Below, piece after piece: positions 7,105-15,134 of a stretch of DNA of 50,811 nt (the stretch's first letter is position 1; each line of letters starts with the position of its first letter). A program made the position numbers and the translations under genes. Under the pieces are notes generated by a model, which was given only the letters and a program-made list of their open reading frames with translations, was not told where the DNA came from and ran no database searches. The stretch is from JBFHRE01 sp041746105 (GTDB taxonomy: Bacteria; Actinomycetota; Acidimicrobiia; Spongiisociales; ZC4RG35): NCBI GenBank assembly GCA_041746105.1, contig JBGTHP010000019.1, forward strand, positions 1 to 50,811, read 5' to 3'.

Positions 7105-8108
7105 CCGCCCTCACAATCCTCGAAGCGGGCCCGGCCACCACGGTCCAGGACCTCGGTCGAGCCGGCATGCAACGCTACGGAGTCGCCGGCGGCGGCGCCA
7201 TGGACCGAAGCGCCCATGCCGAGGGGGCAGCGCTGCTGGACCAGTCGCCCACGCTCGCGTCGGTTGAGATGGGGCTCCTGGGTGGCCGCTTTCAAGTGGA
7301 CCGCGACCTGGTAGTTGCCGTCACCGGCGCCGAAGCTTCGGTGACTGCCGGCGACGAGAAGGTGGCGGACAACCAGACAATTCACCTCAGGGCCGGCGCC
7401 CGCCTTCAGATCGGACCGGCCAGAAACGGTACCTATACCTATCTCTCGGTTCGTGGTGGGGTGGCGGTCCCAACCGTGCTGGGGTCACGCTCGACCCATG
7501 TCAGAGCAGGTCTGGGCGGTCTCGACGGCCGGAATCTCGTGGTCGGCGATCGTTTACCCATAGGAGAGATGACAACCTTGACGTCGGACAGTCGCCTGGT
7601 GCATTCCGACCCGCCAACGGGTCCTATCCGAGTCGTATGGGCACAACATGCATACCTGTTCGAAGAGACATCGCGCGAGAACTTTCTGGCCTCCACTTTC
7701 ATCATGTCGAGTGAACGCGACCGGATGGGAGCTCGTCTCGACGGAGCCAGCCCCATCCTCGCCGACGGGATGTTGCGGTTGCCTTCTTCTCCGGTGGTGG
7801 CGGGCGACATACAGGTCCCGGGCGACGGTCGTCCTGTTGTCCTTTTGGCAGATCGCCAGCCGACCGGGGGCTACCCACGCATCGCCACCATCGTCACCGC
7901 CGACCTGGATCGCTTCGCACAGATTCCGTCGGGAAACGATCTGCGCTTCGAAGCCATCGATGTGGCTGGGGCGCACGACCTGCTCGTGAACTATCTACGG
8001 CGGATTGCCGCTATCCCCACAGTCCCGGTGTCGCGGCGGGCCGATCCATCCCTGTGGGGAGAGAACCTGATCACGGGGTTTATAGTCGGCGACGAGGAGA
8101 CAAACTGA
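7101..8108 (+). CDS. pxpC: 5-oxoprolinase subunit PxpC (biotin-dependent carboxylase-like domain)
   Basis: The 335-residue protein carries the AHS2 domain: TTVQDLGRAGMQRYGVAGGG near the start, SSERDRMGARLDG in the middle and GGYPRIATIVTADL toward the C-terminus, all typical of PxpC/KipA. With PxpB it couples ATP use to 5-oxoproline ring opening by PxpA in the cytoplasm. It uses a TTG start embedded in the stop of pxpB and ends one base before the GTG of pxpA, so the three genes must be translated as one operon. The length matches the family. Confidence 0.92.
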   Translation: MTALTILEAGPATTVQDLGRAGMQRYGVAGGGAMDRSAHAEGAALLDQSPTLASVEMGLLGGRFQVDRDLVVAVTGAEASVTAGDEKVADNQTIHLRAGARLQIGPARNGTYTYLSVRGGVAVPTVLGSRSTHVRAGLGGLDGRNLVVGDRLPIGEMTTLTSDSRLVHSDPPTGPIRVVWAQHAYLFEETSRENFLASTFIMSSERDRMGARLDGASPILADGMLRLPSSPVVAGDIQVPGDGRPVVLLADRQPTGGYPRIATIVTADLDRFAQIPSGNDLRFEAIDVAGAHDLLVNYLRRIAAIPTVPVSRRADPSLWGENLITGFIVGDEETN

Positions 8109-8109
8109 C

Positions 8110-8865
8110 GTGCAGATCGATTTGAATGCCGATCTCGGGGAGTCTTACGGCCCTTATCGGATGGGTAGTGACGATGCGATGCTCGACATCGTTTCGAGCG
8201 CCAACGTCGCATGTGGGTTCCACGCAGGCGACCCCCTGGTGATGACCAACACAGTCGCGCTTTGTGTCGCCAAAGGAGTCCAGATCGGTGCCCATCCCGG
8301 TTTCGCCGACATCCAAGGTTTCGGGCGACGCCGGATCCTCGGTCTCGAGCCAACGGAACTGCAGGCGATGATCATCTATCAGGTGGGAGCGCTGCAGGGA
8401 GTTGCGACGGCTCAGGGCGCCCGCGTGCAACATGTGAAGCTGCACGGAGCGCTGGCGAACATGGCCAGCGAAGACCTCGAGTTGGCCCGGACGGCCCTCG
8501 GGGCGGTGCACGATCTCGATCCTTCCCTCATGGTGTTGGCAATGGCGGGAAACGCTCTCGAAACTGCGGCAGACGAGGTCGGCCTCAAGGCAATCCGAGA
8601 GGTCTACGCGGATCGAGCGTATAACGACGACGGAACTCTCGTATCTCGCTCGTTGCCCGGTGCCGTACTCGACGATGTCCGCCAAGCGGCCGATCGTGTT
8701 TTGCGCATGGTGGAAACCGGAACCGTCGAGTCGATCAATGGTGTCGCCGTCTCCCTGGCAGTCGATTCGGTCTGTGTGCATGGTGACCATCCCCAGAGCA
8801 TTCGGATGGCCGAGGTCGTCCGCTCGACCCTGGAAAAAGCCGGGGTGGAAATCACCGCCCCCTGA
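8110..8865 (+). CDS. pxpA: 5-oxoprolinase subunit PxpA (LamB/YcsF family)
   Basis: The protein has the full set of LamB/YcsF motifs: DLNADLGES at residues 4-12, ACGFHAGDP, IGAHPGFAD, VKLHGAL and CVHGDHP, which carry the metal-binding and catalytic residues of this TIM-barrel-like hydrolase. At 251 residues it has the expected length. GTG 8110 follows a GAGGAG Shine-Dalgarno sequence within the end of pxpC. It is the last gene of the operon and is followed by a strong hairpin terminator. 5-Oxoproline forms spontaneously from glutamine and in glutathione-like turnover, so this is a scavenging or detoxifying function. Confidence 0.94.
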   Translation: MQIDLNADLGESYGPYRMGSDDAMLDIVSSANVACGFHAGDPLVMTNTVALCVAKGVQIGAHPGFADIQGFGRRRILGLEPTELQAMIIYQVGALQGVATAQGARVQHVKLHGALANMASEDLELARTALGAVHDLDPSLMVLAMAGNALETAADEVGLKAIREVYADRAYNDDGTLVSRSLPGAVLDDVRQAADRVLRMVETGTVESINGVAVSLAVDSVCVHGDHPQSIRMAEVVRSTLEKAGVEITAP

Positions 8866-8876
8866 GAACCAACCGA

Positions 8877-8913
8877 AAAACGCCCGCCGAGCACTGCGCT
8901 GAGCGGGCGTTTT
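8877..8913. terminator. Bidirectional intrinsic terminator after pxpA
   Basis: An 11-bp perfect stem (AAAACGCCCGC with GCGGGCGTTTT) encloses a 15-nt loop that itself holds a 3-bp AGC/GCT stem. The A-tract and T-tract on the two sides let it end transcription from pxpA and from the leftward genes at 8916-9534. Confidence 0.85.
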
Positions 8914-8915
8914 CG

Positions 8916-9026
8916 TTAGTTGCTTGTCAGGTAGGTCCCTATCACCGACCAGAGGACCGCACCGACAAGACTGATCGAGAGGAGAAATGCGTTTGGTCGC
9001 TTCTCCAGAGTCGGTCTATCAATCAA
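8916..9026 (-). CDS. Possible small single-pass membrane protein (36 aa)
   Basis: A TTG codon overlaps the stop of the gene at 9019 (TTGATTGA) and opens a 36-codon frame. The peptide has a charged N-terminus (about 12 residues, with RPTLEKRP) followed by one hydrophobic helix of about 20 residues containing FLLSISLVGAVLW. It ends just before the bidirectional terminator, so it would be in the same transcript as the 9019 gene. The layout suggests translational coupling. There is no Shine-Dalgarno site and no family I recognise, so this remains tentative. Confidence 0.35.
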   Translation of the reverse strand: MIDRPTLEKRPNAFLLSISLVGAVLWSVIGTYLTSN

Positions 9027-9534
9027 GTTCGACCCTGAGACGAAGCGCGCCGTCCTCGATTTCGACCTTGGCCTCGACCGTTGTGCCGCCCTTGCGGAAA
9101 TCGACCTTGACCTCGTTGGCCTCGACCTCATCCAGCGTTGCCGTCCATCCGTCAACACCGGTCGCCGACACAAACGCCAGGCCGCTCGCCGTCACATTCA
9201 CCGTGATCGACCCATAACCGGACACGGACACAGTCTGAACCCCGAGCGCCAGTCCGAAGAAAGTCTCCGTGCGACCATCCTTGCCACTCGAGCCGGACCC
9301 TTTGCCGTCATCCGAGCCTCCGATCGTCGTCGATGTGGAGGTGCTGCTGGAAGGCGTACTGGTGCTGGAAGTGGACGAGGTGCTGGTCGACGTACTGCCG
9401 AACACGGCAGCGGCAACCGGATTGTTGTCATCCGTAGCCGACGAGGACCGCCCCGAGTCGAGGGCTGCGGCAATACCCGCCGATGCCAGGACAATCACGG
9501 CAGCGGTGGCGCCGATCGTTTGAATCCGTCTCAC
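9019..9534 (-). CDS. Exported Ser/Thr-linker protein with small C-terminal beta domain (copy B)
   Basis: The 171-residue product has a signal peptide or N-terminal anchor (VIVLASAGIAAALDSG), a Ser/Thr/Gly linker of about 55 residues, and a C-terminal domain of about 75 residues with SITVNVTASG and NEVKVDFRKGGT. These strands align with GGTVTVSY and EEVKVEFKSGET in the protein at 3688, so both carry the same uncharacterised domain. A GTG start follows AAAGGATG. The two copies flank the two-component system and the pxp operon on the same strand. A cell-surface location is inferred; the function is unknown. Confidence 0.7.
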   Translation of the reverse strand: MRRIQTIGATAAVIVLASAGIAAALDSGRSSSATDDNNPVAAAVFGSTSTSTSSTSSTSTPSSSTSTSTTIGGSDDGKGSGSSGKDGRTETFFGLALGVQTVSVSGYGSITVNVTASGLAFVSATGVDGWTATLDEVEANEVKVDFRKGGTTVEAKVEIEDGALRLRVELD

Positions 9535-9679
9535 AATGTCATCCTTTCGTTGATTACACCCTCAATATCGGCGAACCGTGCTCATCAGGTCCTCACGGAA
9601 GTTTCAAAGAACCGTCAAATCACCAAAGAACCAACCGGTCCACCGGTACGTACTGAGACCAGAACAAGAAGGAGTAGAA

Positions 9680-10195
9680 ATGCGCCGATCCGTGACAGCC
9701 GCCCTGGCGTTGGTGGTGCTGGTTGGAGCCTGTGGCGACGCCGGCGCCACCGCAACCACTGCCGCCGTTGACAGCGCCACGACTGCAGCATCGCCCACCA
9801 CCTCGGGTTCGCGCTACGGCGGTCGTACCACTACCACGGCTCCGTCTTCGACGGATGAGGTTCTGTCGGTCGCCAGCTCCGAATACGGCCAGATCGTGGT
9901 CGACGGCGAGGGTTACACCCTCTACCTGTTCAAGAACGACTCGCCCGGCGTCAGCACGTGTGAGAGCGGTTGCGCCGACAACTGGCCGCCCATGACCGCG
10001 ACCGCCGCTGCCGGCGACGGCATCGACGGCTCGCTCCTGGCAACCACCACCCGCCCCGACGGATCGGTCCAGGTGACCTACAACGGCTGGCCGCTCTACT
10101 ATTTCGCCGGTGACGCCGCTTCCGGCGAAGTAACCGGCCAAGGGGTCAATGAGGTCTGGTACGTCGTCTCCCCCGCAGGCGACCCGATCGAATGA
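9680..10195 (+). CDS. COG4315-type lipoprotein (Lipoprotein_15 repeats)
   Basis: The ATG at 9680 follows an AAGGAG site, so the upstream in-frame codons are not used. The 171-residue product has a lipobox (LVGAC, Cys at about residue 18), a Thr/Ala/Ser linker, then the secreted-repeat pattern of PF03640: a YGQIVVDGEGYTLYLF unit, a CESGCADNWPP unit and a GWPLYYFAGDAASGEVTGQG unit ending in WYVV. Proteins of this family are anchored outside the membrane and their biochemical role is not established. It is followed at 28 bp by an ECF sigma factor gene on the same strand, which may share its transcript. Confidence 0.85.
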   Translation: MRRSVTAALALVVLVGACGDAGATATTAAVDSATTAASPTTSGSRYGGRTTTTAPSSTDEVLSVASSEYGQIVVDGEGYTLYLFKNDSPGVSTCESGCADNWPPMTATAAAGDGIDGSLLATTTRPDGSVQVTYNGWPLYYFAGDAASGEVTGQGVNEVWYVVSPAGDPIE

Positions 10196-10222
10196 CCGCC
10201 CACACTTGAACCGAGTCCGACC

Positions 10223-10768
10223 ATGGATCGCAACAGGATGAACCGTCGCACGATGCGCCGATTCAAGGACGGTGAATCAGATGCCGTTGCCGAGCTGTAC
10301 ACCCGCTACGGCCGCGCCGTCTTTTCGCTGGCATTTCGAGCCCTCGGTGACCGCGGCCTGGCAGAGGAAGCGGTCCAGCAGACGTTTCTCCAGGCTTGGC
10401 GAGCAGCATCGCGGTTCGATCTCGACAAAGACCCAGCACCCTGGCTCTATTCGATCGCGCGCCGGGTTGCAGTCGACCTCTACCGTCGAGAACGCCGCCA
10501 CGAACAGCCAGAACGGTTCGACACCGAGGTAGCGGTCCTGCCACCCAGCTTCGAGGGCGTCTGGGAAACATGGTTGGTCCGTTCCGCGCTCGACCAGGTT
10601 CCGATCGAGGAAAGAGAGGTCCTCAGGGCCACCTATTACCTCGGTCTCACCCACGCGCAGGCCGCCGAACGACTCGGCCTCCCTCTGGGTACCGTCAAGT
10701 CCCGATCACACCGCGCCCACAAGAGGATGGCTGAACTGCTCGACAGTCTGAAGGAGGCAACGGCATGA
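10223..10768 (+). CDS. ECF-type RNA polymerase sigma factor
   Basis: The 181-residue protein has a sigma-2 domain (DAVAELYTRYGRAVFSLAFR then AEEAVQQTFLQAWRAA, about residues 20-65) and a sigma-4 domain (REVLRATYYLGLTHAQAAERLG and LGTVKSRSHRAHKRM, about 127-170), with no sigma-3, as expected for group 4 sigma factors. Its stop overlaps the ATG of the anti-sigma gene (ATGA), the standard sigma/anti-sigma arrangement. It probably controls an envelope or redox stress regulon that could include the lipoprotein at 9680. Confidence 0.92.
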   Translation: MDRNRMNRRTMRRFKDGESDAVAELYTRYGRAVFSLAFRALGDRGLAEEAVQQTFLQAWRAASRFDLDKDPAPWLYSIARRVAVDLYRRERRHEQPERFDTEVAVLPPSFEGVWETWLVRSALDQVPIEEREVLRATYYLGLTHAQAAERLGLPLGTVKSRSHRAHKRMAELLDSLKEATA

Positions 10769-11388
10769 GCTGTGACGAGTTCCGCTCGGCGTTCCTCGCC
10801 GGCGAGGTAGGCACCGACCACGGCCACCTCAACGGTTGCCCCGCCTGTCGTTCCCGGCTGTCCGAACTCCAGGCATGGCGCGCATCCATATCGAATCCTG
10901 CTGTCTGGGAAGAACCCCCCGACTCGCTCGCCGCACAGGTCTCTGCACTCATCTCAGGTGGGATGGAGCCGGCCGCGCGCCGACCTGGGCGGCGTTGGTT
11001 GATCCCGGTCATGGCCGGTGCGATCGGGTTGTTGACGATGGCGGTGGTGGTCCTCACCAGAGAACCGCCACCGGATTGGTCGGTGACCGCAGCCGGCACC
11101 ACCCTCGAGCCTTCGGCATCCGCCGAGATCTCGGGGTGGAGCGACGACGTCGGTACTCGGATGGTGCTCGATGTGACCGGACTGAGGACCGCACCGCAAG
11201 GTTCCCATTACGAACTCTGGCTGAGTGGGAACGGGATCTACGTATCCGCCGGAACATTCTCGGGCGCCGGTCGGATCGAGACCTGGGCCGGGGTTCAGAG
11301 AGCAGATTTCCCGAGATTGTGGGTCACTCTCGAACCTACCGACGGTGACCCGTACCCTTCCCAACAGACGGTTCTCGACACGGGCTGA
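10765..11388 (+). CDS. Zinc-binding anti-sigma factor, RskA-like
   Basis: The N-terminus carries a short anti-sigma zinc motif, His21-x3-Cys25-x2-Cys28 (HLNGCPAC). A single membrane helix lies at about residues 78-97, followed by an extracytoplasmic domain with TLEPSASAEISGW and GSHYELWLSG, typical of the RskA C-terminal domain. The protein would hold the sigma factor at the membrane until a signal releases it, by proteolysis or by oxidation of the zinc site. The gene is translationally coupled to the sigma factor gene and ends 7 bp from the convergent cupredoxin-like gene. Confidence 0.88.
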   Translation: MSCDEFRSAFLAGEVGTDHGHLNGCPACRSRLSELQAWRASISNPAVWEEPPDSLAAQVSALISGGMEPAARRPGRRWLIPVMAGAIGLLTMAVVVLTREPPPDWSVTAAGTTLEPSASAEISGWSDDVGTRMVLDVTGLRTAPQGSHYELWLSGNGIYVSAGTFSGAGRIETWAGVQRADFPRLWVTLEPTDGDPYPSQQTVLDTG

Positions 11389-11395
11389 CAACCGG

Positions 11396-11767
11396 TCATG
11401 CCTCCACCACCACGTCTGTCTCCATCCCGCGGGCGTAGTGGTCACCAATCGTTCCGTCTGGAAGCTCGAGAACGATACGGCAAGTGAACTCATATTCTCC
11501 AGGAAGGAGATCGAGCTCGAGCCTGCCACGCTCCCCAGGGCCGACAACTTCTGACGATGTGACAACTCGCCCGGCTGCATCCGCCACAACCAGCGTGTGG
11601 CTCATCTCGCCCTTGTTCACCACTTCTACGGTGGTAAAACCCGAAATCGATGCGGGGGCCACAACCGAAAACTCGCTTAACGTCACAATCCCGTCGGGAC
11701 CTGTTACCGCTGCCGAGCAGGCGACCACCGTCCCTAGTGCGGCCAGAGCCAAAAGGCGGCGCCTCAT
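11396..11767 (-). CDS. Cupredoxin-like lipoprotein
   Basis: The 123-residue protein has a lipoprotein signal (TVVACSA, Cys17) and a small beta-sandwich with candidate type-1 copper ligands in the usual order: His57 (MSHTLVV), Cys96 (FTCRI), His110 and Met115 (DHYARGM). The His to Cys separation and the C-terminal Cys-His-Met cluster fit a cupredoxin, but the Cys-to-His spacing is long, so copper binding is an inference. It starts within the stop codon of the histidine kinase gene (ATGA) and so is expressed with it. It may be an electron carrier or a copper or redox sensor partner of the kinase. Confidence 0.7.
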   Translation of the reverse strand: MRRRLLALAALGTVVACSAAVTGPDGIVTLSEFSVVAPASISGFTTVEVVNKGEMSHTLVVADAAGRVVTSSEVVGPGERGRLELDLLPGEYEFTCRIVLELPDGTIGDHYARGMETDVVVEA

Positions 11768-13224
11768 ACCGCCGCCTCCCGCACCGCCACCTGGGGCAAC
11801 CCGATTGCCATCGCCGTCCCGGATTTCGACGTCACCACCGAGATCGAAGCTCCGATGGCGTCTGCCATCATCTTGGCCATGTGGAGTCCTAGGCCGGTGC
11901 CAGGGTTCATGCCGGATTTTTCGAACTTCTCGAACGCCCTTGGGAGAAATGCAGCGTCGATCCCGGGCCCGTTGTCTACAACCATGACGAATATGGGGTC
12001 GGTTGGACGTTCCCCCACCTCGAGATCAGGGTCAACCGGAAGGTCGTTTGCCAAAAGCACCTGCGCCCGGGTAGCACCGTGTGTGTATGAGTTGTCGACC
12101 AGGGTCGCCACGAGTTGGCACAACGTAGTCACATCGGTAACAACCGATGTTTGCTCAACGTCGAAACCGGGCCGCACCGAGACCGCAGCGCGGCGGTGGG
12201 CCAGGCTCAAGCGGGGAATCAGCTGAGACACTCGTTCCGACATGGAGTTGACGAAAAGTCCACGGTTCTCGACACGGGCCACCGCCAGCATCTGACCGAT
12301 CATCGACTCGAGACGCTCGCCGTCTGTGATGATGTCGGCGAGCAGGTCACGATCGTCGCCTGCAAGAGAAGGACTTGCCTCGAGCAATCGGGCGCCGGTG
12401 ACAACACCTGTCAGCGGAGTCCTCAACTCGTGGTTGATCATCAGGACGAACTCCGCTCTGATTCGGTTTTTCTCCTCGGCCAGAGCCAGTGCACGCTCTG
12501 TCTCGGCCCGGGCCTCGGTCAGCTCCACGTTGTGATGCTCCAACTCTGCTGACCTCATCCTCATCAGGTTCGCCTCGAACGCCATGCGGCGTCTTGCATG
12601 CACGGCTCGCGATCGAGCGGCCGCCACGACGCCGGCGATCAGGAGAAGAGCGGCGCCAGCAATCCCCAACGGGATGACGGCGGGAGCCAAGGCGGTAGCC
12701 CTCGCTCGTCGTTCCAACAACTCGGAGACGTCGTAAACCATGACCACGCCTCCGCCGCCCTCGATTGGTTGCAGTGCGAAATAGAGGGTGTCCCCGATCC
12801 TCCACTCCTGCATGCCGGCGACATTCACTGCCCACGGCGACGGCTTGGCGACGGCCGCGAACACGCCTTCAGAGAGTGCGTAGATCAAGAAGGGATCGAG
12901 CGCCGGCGGTCCGATCATCGAAGGTGATGTCGAAGCAACCACCGCACCGGTGGCGTCCGCCAAGCCGACGGCTTCGATCTCGAGCCGATTTCGGAGATGA
13001 CCGAGGGTTTCGTCGACATCGGTCCCGTCGTTGTTGCCTCTCTCCACAGCGGCAGCGGCCGCCTGGGCATCCCCCGCCAAGAGCTCACCCTCTCCCACAG
13101 GTTTGGTCGATTCGACCCCAAGGTAGGTTGCCAATCCGCCCAGCCCCAAGGCGAGAACTACAGCTATCAGAATTGACGCCATCCACCATCGAGAGAGCCG
13201 CTCTGCGACATTGACCCTGAGCAT
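11764..13224 (-). CDS. Orphan sensor histidine kinase
   Basis: The start is set at ATG 13224, just before a basic-then-hydrophobic N-terminus; the frame stays open upstream but that part looks non-coding. The 486-residue kinase has membrane helices at about 15-35 and 180-202 enclosing a 145-residue extracytoplasmic sensor region, a coiled coil (about 212-258), HisKA with His265 (INHELRTPLTG), and a HATPase with VATLVDNSYTHGA, DNGPGID and GTGLGLHMAKMMAD. No response regulator gene lies nearby. It overlaps the cupredoxin-like gene by 4 bp. A TACGGT lies 4 nt before the ATG. Confidence 0.85.
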   Translation of the reverse strand: MLRVNVAERLSRWWMASILIAVVLALGLGGLATYLGVESTKPVGEGELLAGDAQAAAAAVERGNNDGTDVDETLGHLRNRLEIEAVGLADATGAVVASTSPSMIGPPALDPFLIYALSEGVFAAVAKPSPWAVNVAGMQEWRIGDTLYFALQPIEGGGGVVMVYDVSELLERRARATALAPAVIPLGIAGAALLLIAGVVAAARSRAVHARRRMAFEANLMRMRSAELEHHNVELTEARAETERALALAEEKNRIRAEFVLMINHELRTPLTGVVTGARLLEASPSLAGDDRDLLADIITDGERLESMIGQMLAVARVENRGLFVNSMSERVSQLIPRLSLAHRRAAVSVRPGFDVEQTSVVTDVTTLCQLVATLVDNSYTHGATRAQVLLANDLPVDPDLEVGERPTDPIFVMVVDNGPGIDAAFLPRAFEKFEKSGMNPGTGLGLHMAKMMADAIGASISVVTSKSGTAMAIGLPQVAVREAAV

Positions 13225-13361
13225 GGACACCGTATCGGCATGCCAACCCGGACACTTGATGGCTTGAAACCCCGGTAGCATACGATTTTCTGGCGTAGAT
13301 CGAGCCATCCGCCAGGCCTTTGGGACGATCCCGGGCTGCCTCCCTGGAATGGGGGTGGGAC

Positions 13362-13367
13362 TACCCT
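13362..13367 (+). promoter_or_regulatory. Leaderless -10 element for the DDN-like gene
   Basis: TACCCT lies exactly 6 nt upstream of GTG 13374 and decides the choice of that start. Confidence 0.45.
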
Positions 13368-13373
13368 GTGAAG

Positions 13374-13901
13374 GTGGCTTCCGGTCTGTCAGACGCGTTG
13401 GGTTATCACTATCGCCGCCCTGGAGCGGCCCACGATGGCGTGATTCGCATCGCGACAACCAAACCCATGGCCAAGCTCAACTCCAAGATGCTCCACCGGG
13501 TCGACCGGCTTGTACTCAAGTTCACCAGAGGACGAGCTACGGCCACGTCGGCGATGACCGGTCTGCCCGTGGTATTCCTCACGACCACGGGCGCTCAAAG
13601 CGGCCTGCTCCGCACCGTGCCTCTGCTCGGCATTCCGGTTGGTTCGACGCTCGCGCTGATCGGCACCGGATTCGGCCAACGACCGACGCCGGGATGGGTC
13701 CACAACCTGCACGCTCAACCTGCAGCGACATTGACCTATCGAGACAGATCCGCCTCGGTTATCGCGAGAAATATCAAGGGGGAGGAAGCCGACACCGTCT
13801 GGCAAGCTGCGTCATCCATCTACCCTGGTTACACCCACTACCCGGTGTGGGCTTCCCACCGAGAGATTTCGGTGTTTGTGCTTGAAGCCATCAACGACTG
13901 A
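13374..13901 (+). CDS. F420-dependent nitroreductase-family protein (DDN-like)
   Basis: The protein matches the deazaflavin-dependent nitroreductase family (PF04075): MLHRVDRLVLKFTRGRATATS, GLPVVFLTTTGAQSG, LLRTVPLLGIP, then FGQRPTPGWVHNLHAQPAATLTYRD. Members use reduced coenzyme F420 to reduce nitroaromatics, quinones or other substrates, and have a split-barrel fold. The GTG at 13374 is preferred over earlier codons because a TACCCT sits 6 nt upstream. The natural substrate cannot be told from sequence. It is followed at 20 bp by a small membrane protein on the same strand. Confidence 0.85.
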   Translation: MASGLSDALGYHYRRPGAAHDGVIRIATTKPMAKLNSKMLHRVDRLVLKFTRGRATATSAMTGLPVVFLTTTGAQSGLLRTVPLLGIPVGSTLALIGTGFGQRPTPGWVHNLHAQPAATLTYRDRSASVIARNIKGEEADTVWQAASSIYPGYTHYPVWASHREISVFVLEAIND

Positions 13902-13921
13902 GGCGGAAGACAGGAGACGGG

Positions 13922-14329
13922 ATGCATTCTGAACGTTCCGGATCTGGCCTGGCCGGCACGATTGCCGCCCTCGCCGGCGTAGTCCTGGCTGCTCTTGGCG
14001 TTTGGGCGATGGTGGCCCCGCAGGCGTTCTTTGACTCGATCGCGAATTTTGACCCCTACAACCAGCACTTGATCCAGGACATTGGGGCGTTTCAGATCGG
14101 TCTCGGCGCCGTGTTGTTACTCGCTTCGATGACGAGTCGGCCGGATGCCCTCGCCGTGGCATTGCTCGGAGTTGGCATCGGCTCGTCGGCGCATCTCGTG
14201 TCGCACCTTGTTGGCCGGGATCTCGGCGGACGTCCGGCGGTCGACATTCCATTCTTTGTCGCCCTGGGCGCCCTGCTCCTGGGGACGGGTGTCGCCCGTT
14301 GGAGATCCGTCAGGCGTAGAGAGGACTAA
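13922..14329 (+). CDS. Four-helix membrane protein of unknown function
   Basis: The 135-residue product has four hydrophobic segments (about residues 12-32, 53-70, 76-96 and 108-125) with a conserved-looking YNQHLIQDIGAFQIGLG stretch before the second, similar to small DUF4345-like membrane proteins. It begins at ATG 13922 after an AGGAG site, 20 bp after the F420-type reductase gene, so they probably form an operon. I do not assign a function. Confidence 0.65.
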   Translation: MHSERSGSGLAGTIAALAGVVLAALGVWAMVAPQAFFDSIANFDPYNQHLIQDIGAFQIGLGAVLLLASMTSRPDALAVALLGVGIGSSAHLVSHLVGRDLGGRPAVDIPFFVALGALLLGTGVARWRSVRRRED

Positions 14330-14363
14330 CCGTCCCAACTTCGGCAACAACTTCGGAGCCGGT

Positions 14364-15134
14364 TTAGGGATCCCGCCGCTCGAGACCGACCACAGCCATG
14401 AGAACCCCGATCAAGCCCCAGCCGAAAACAACAGCCAGGGCATGACCCAATGCCATCGGGCCGGTGAACCCGAAACCGAGACCTCCCGAGATGTCGGTTT
14501 CGAGCGTTCCCATCAGGGCGGTTGATGCCGTTGTCAGCGAGACGTTGCGATACGGCTCCCAGAGCGCACTTAGACCCTCCAAGAAGGAGAAGGCGATGGC
14601 GAGCCCGATGGAAATGCCGGTCGAGCGGAGAACTGAGATCGCGCCGAGACCCAGTGCCACCCATGTGAGCTGAATCAGACTCGCTTTCCATGTGATCGCG
14701 AGCCAGGCGGAGGCTTCCAAACCGGCGCCATCGGTAAAGATCGCAGCCAGAACCGCCCACCCAGAAGTGGCAACCACCATCGCCAGCCACGAAGCAATCG
14801 TCAGGATGAGGACCTTGGACAACAGATGAACCCAGCGTCTCGACTCTCGGGTCAGCTCTGATGCCCACACCGAAGACGGGAGCTCTCCTCCCAGAAATAC
14901 GACAGCAAGGATGAGCGGAAACCAGGTCTGCCCAATTGCCTGCTGCGCCCCCAAGATCAGTGCGTCCGACCTGTTGAGTTTCGGCAGCTCGGGGATGGCG
15001 CCGGGGCTGACCTCGGGCACTATCAACAGAATGGCGGCGCTCAGTCCGAGAAGAACCGCAAGCACGATGATCAGCGTCCAGTACAACCAGCGCTTTCGTA
15101 GCTTGAGGAAGTCGGCTTTGAGCACGCCGATCAT
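14364..15134 (-). CDS. ABC-2 type transporter permease
   Basis: The 256-residue protein has a basic amphipathic N-terminus (LKADFLKLRKRWLYW) followed by six predicted membrane segments, the layout of an ABC-2 permease. Its start overlaps the stop of the ATPase gene at 15131 by 4 bp. Together they should form an exporter or a membrane-lipid or antibiotic-type resistance pump. The substrate is unknown. The C-terminal loop ends in VGLERRDP. Confidence 0.85.
   Translation of the reverse strand: MIGVLKADFLKLRKRWLYWTLIIVLAVLLGLSAAILLIVPEVSPGAIPELPKLNRSDALILGAQQAIGQTWFPLILAVVFLGGELPSSVWASELTRESRRWVHLLSKVLILTIASWLAMVVATSGWAVLAAIFTDGAGLEASAWLAITWKASLIQLTWVALGLGAISVLRSTGISIGLAIAFSFLEGLSALWEPYRNVSLTTASTALMGTLETDISGGLGFGFTGPMALGHALAVVFGWGLIGVLMAVVGLERRDP

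Noticed and set aside
8080..8790. Long open frame antisense to pxpA
   Set aside because: It lies fully under a gene with all family motifs and has no recognisable protein features; it is a shadow frame caused by high GC.
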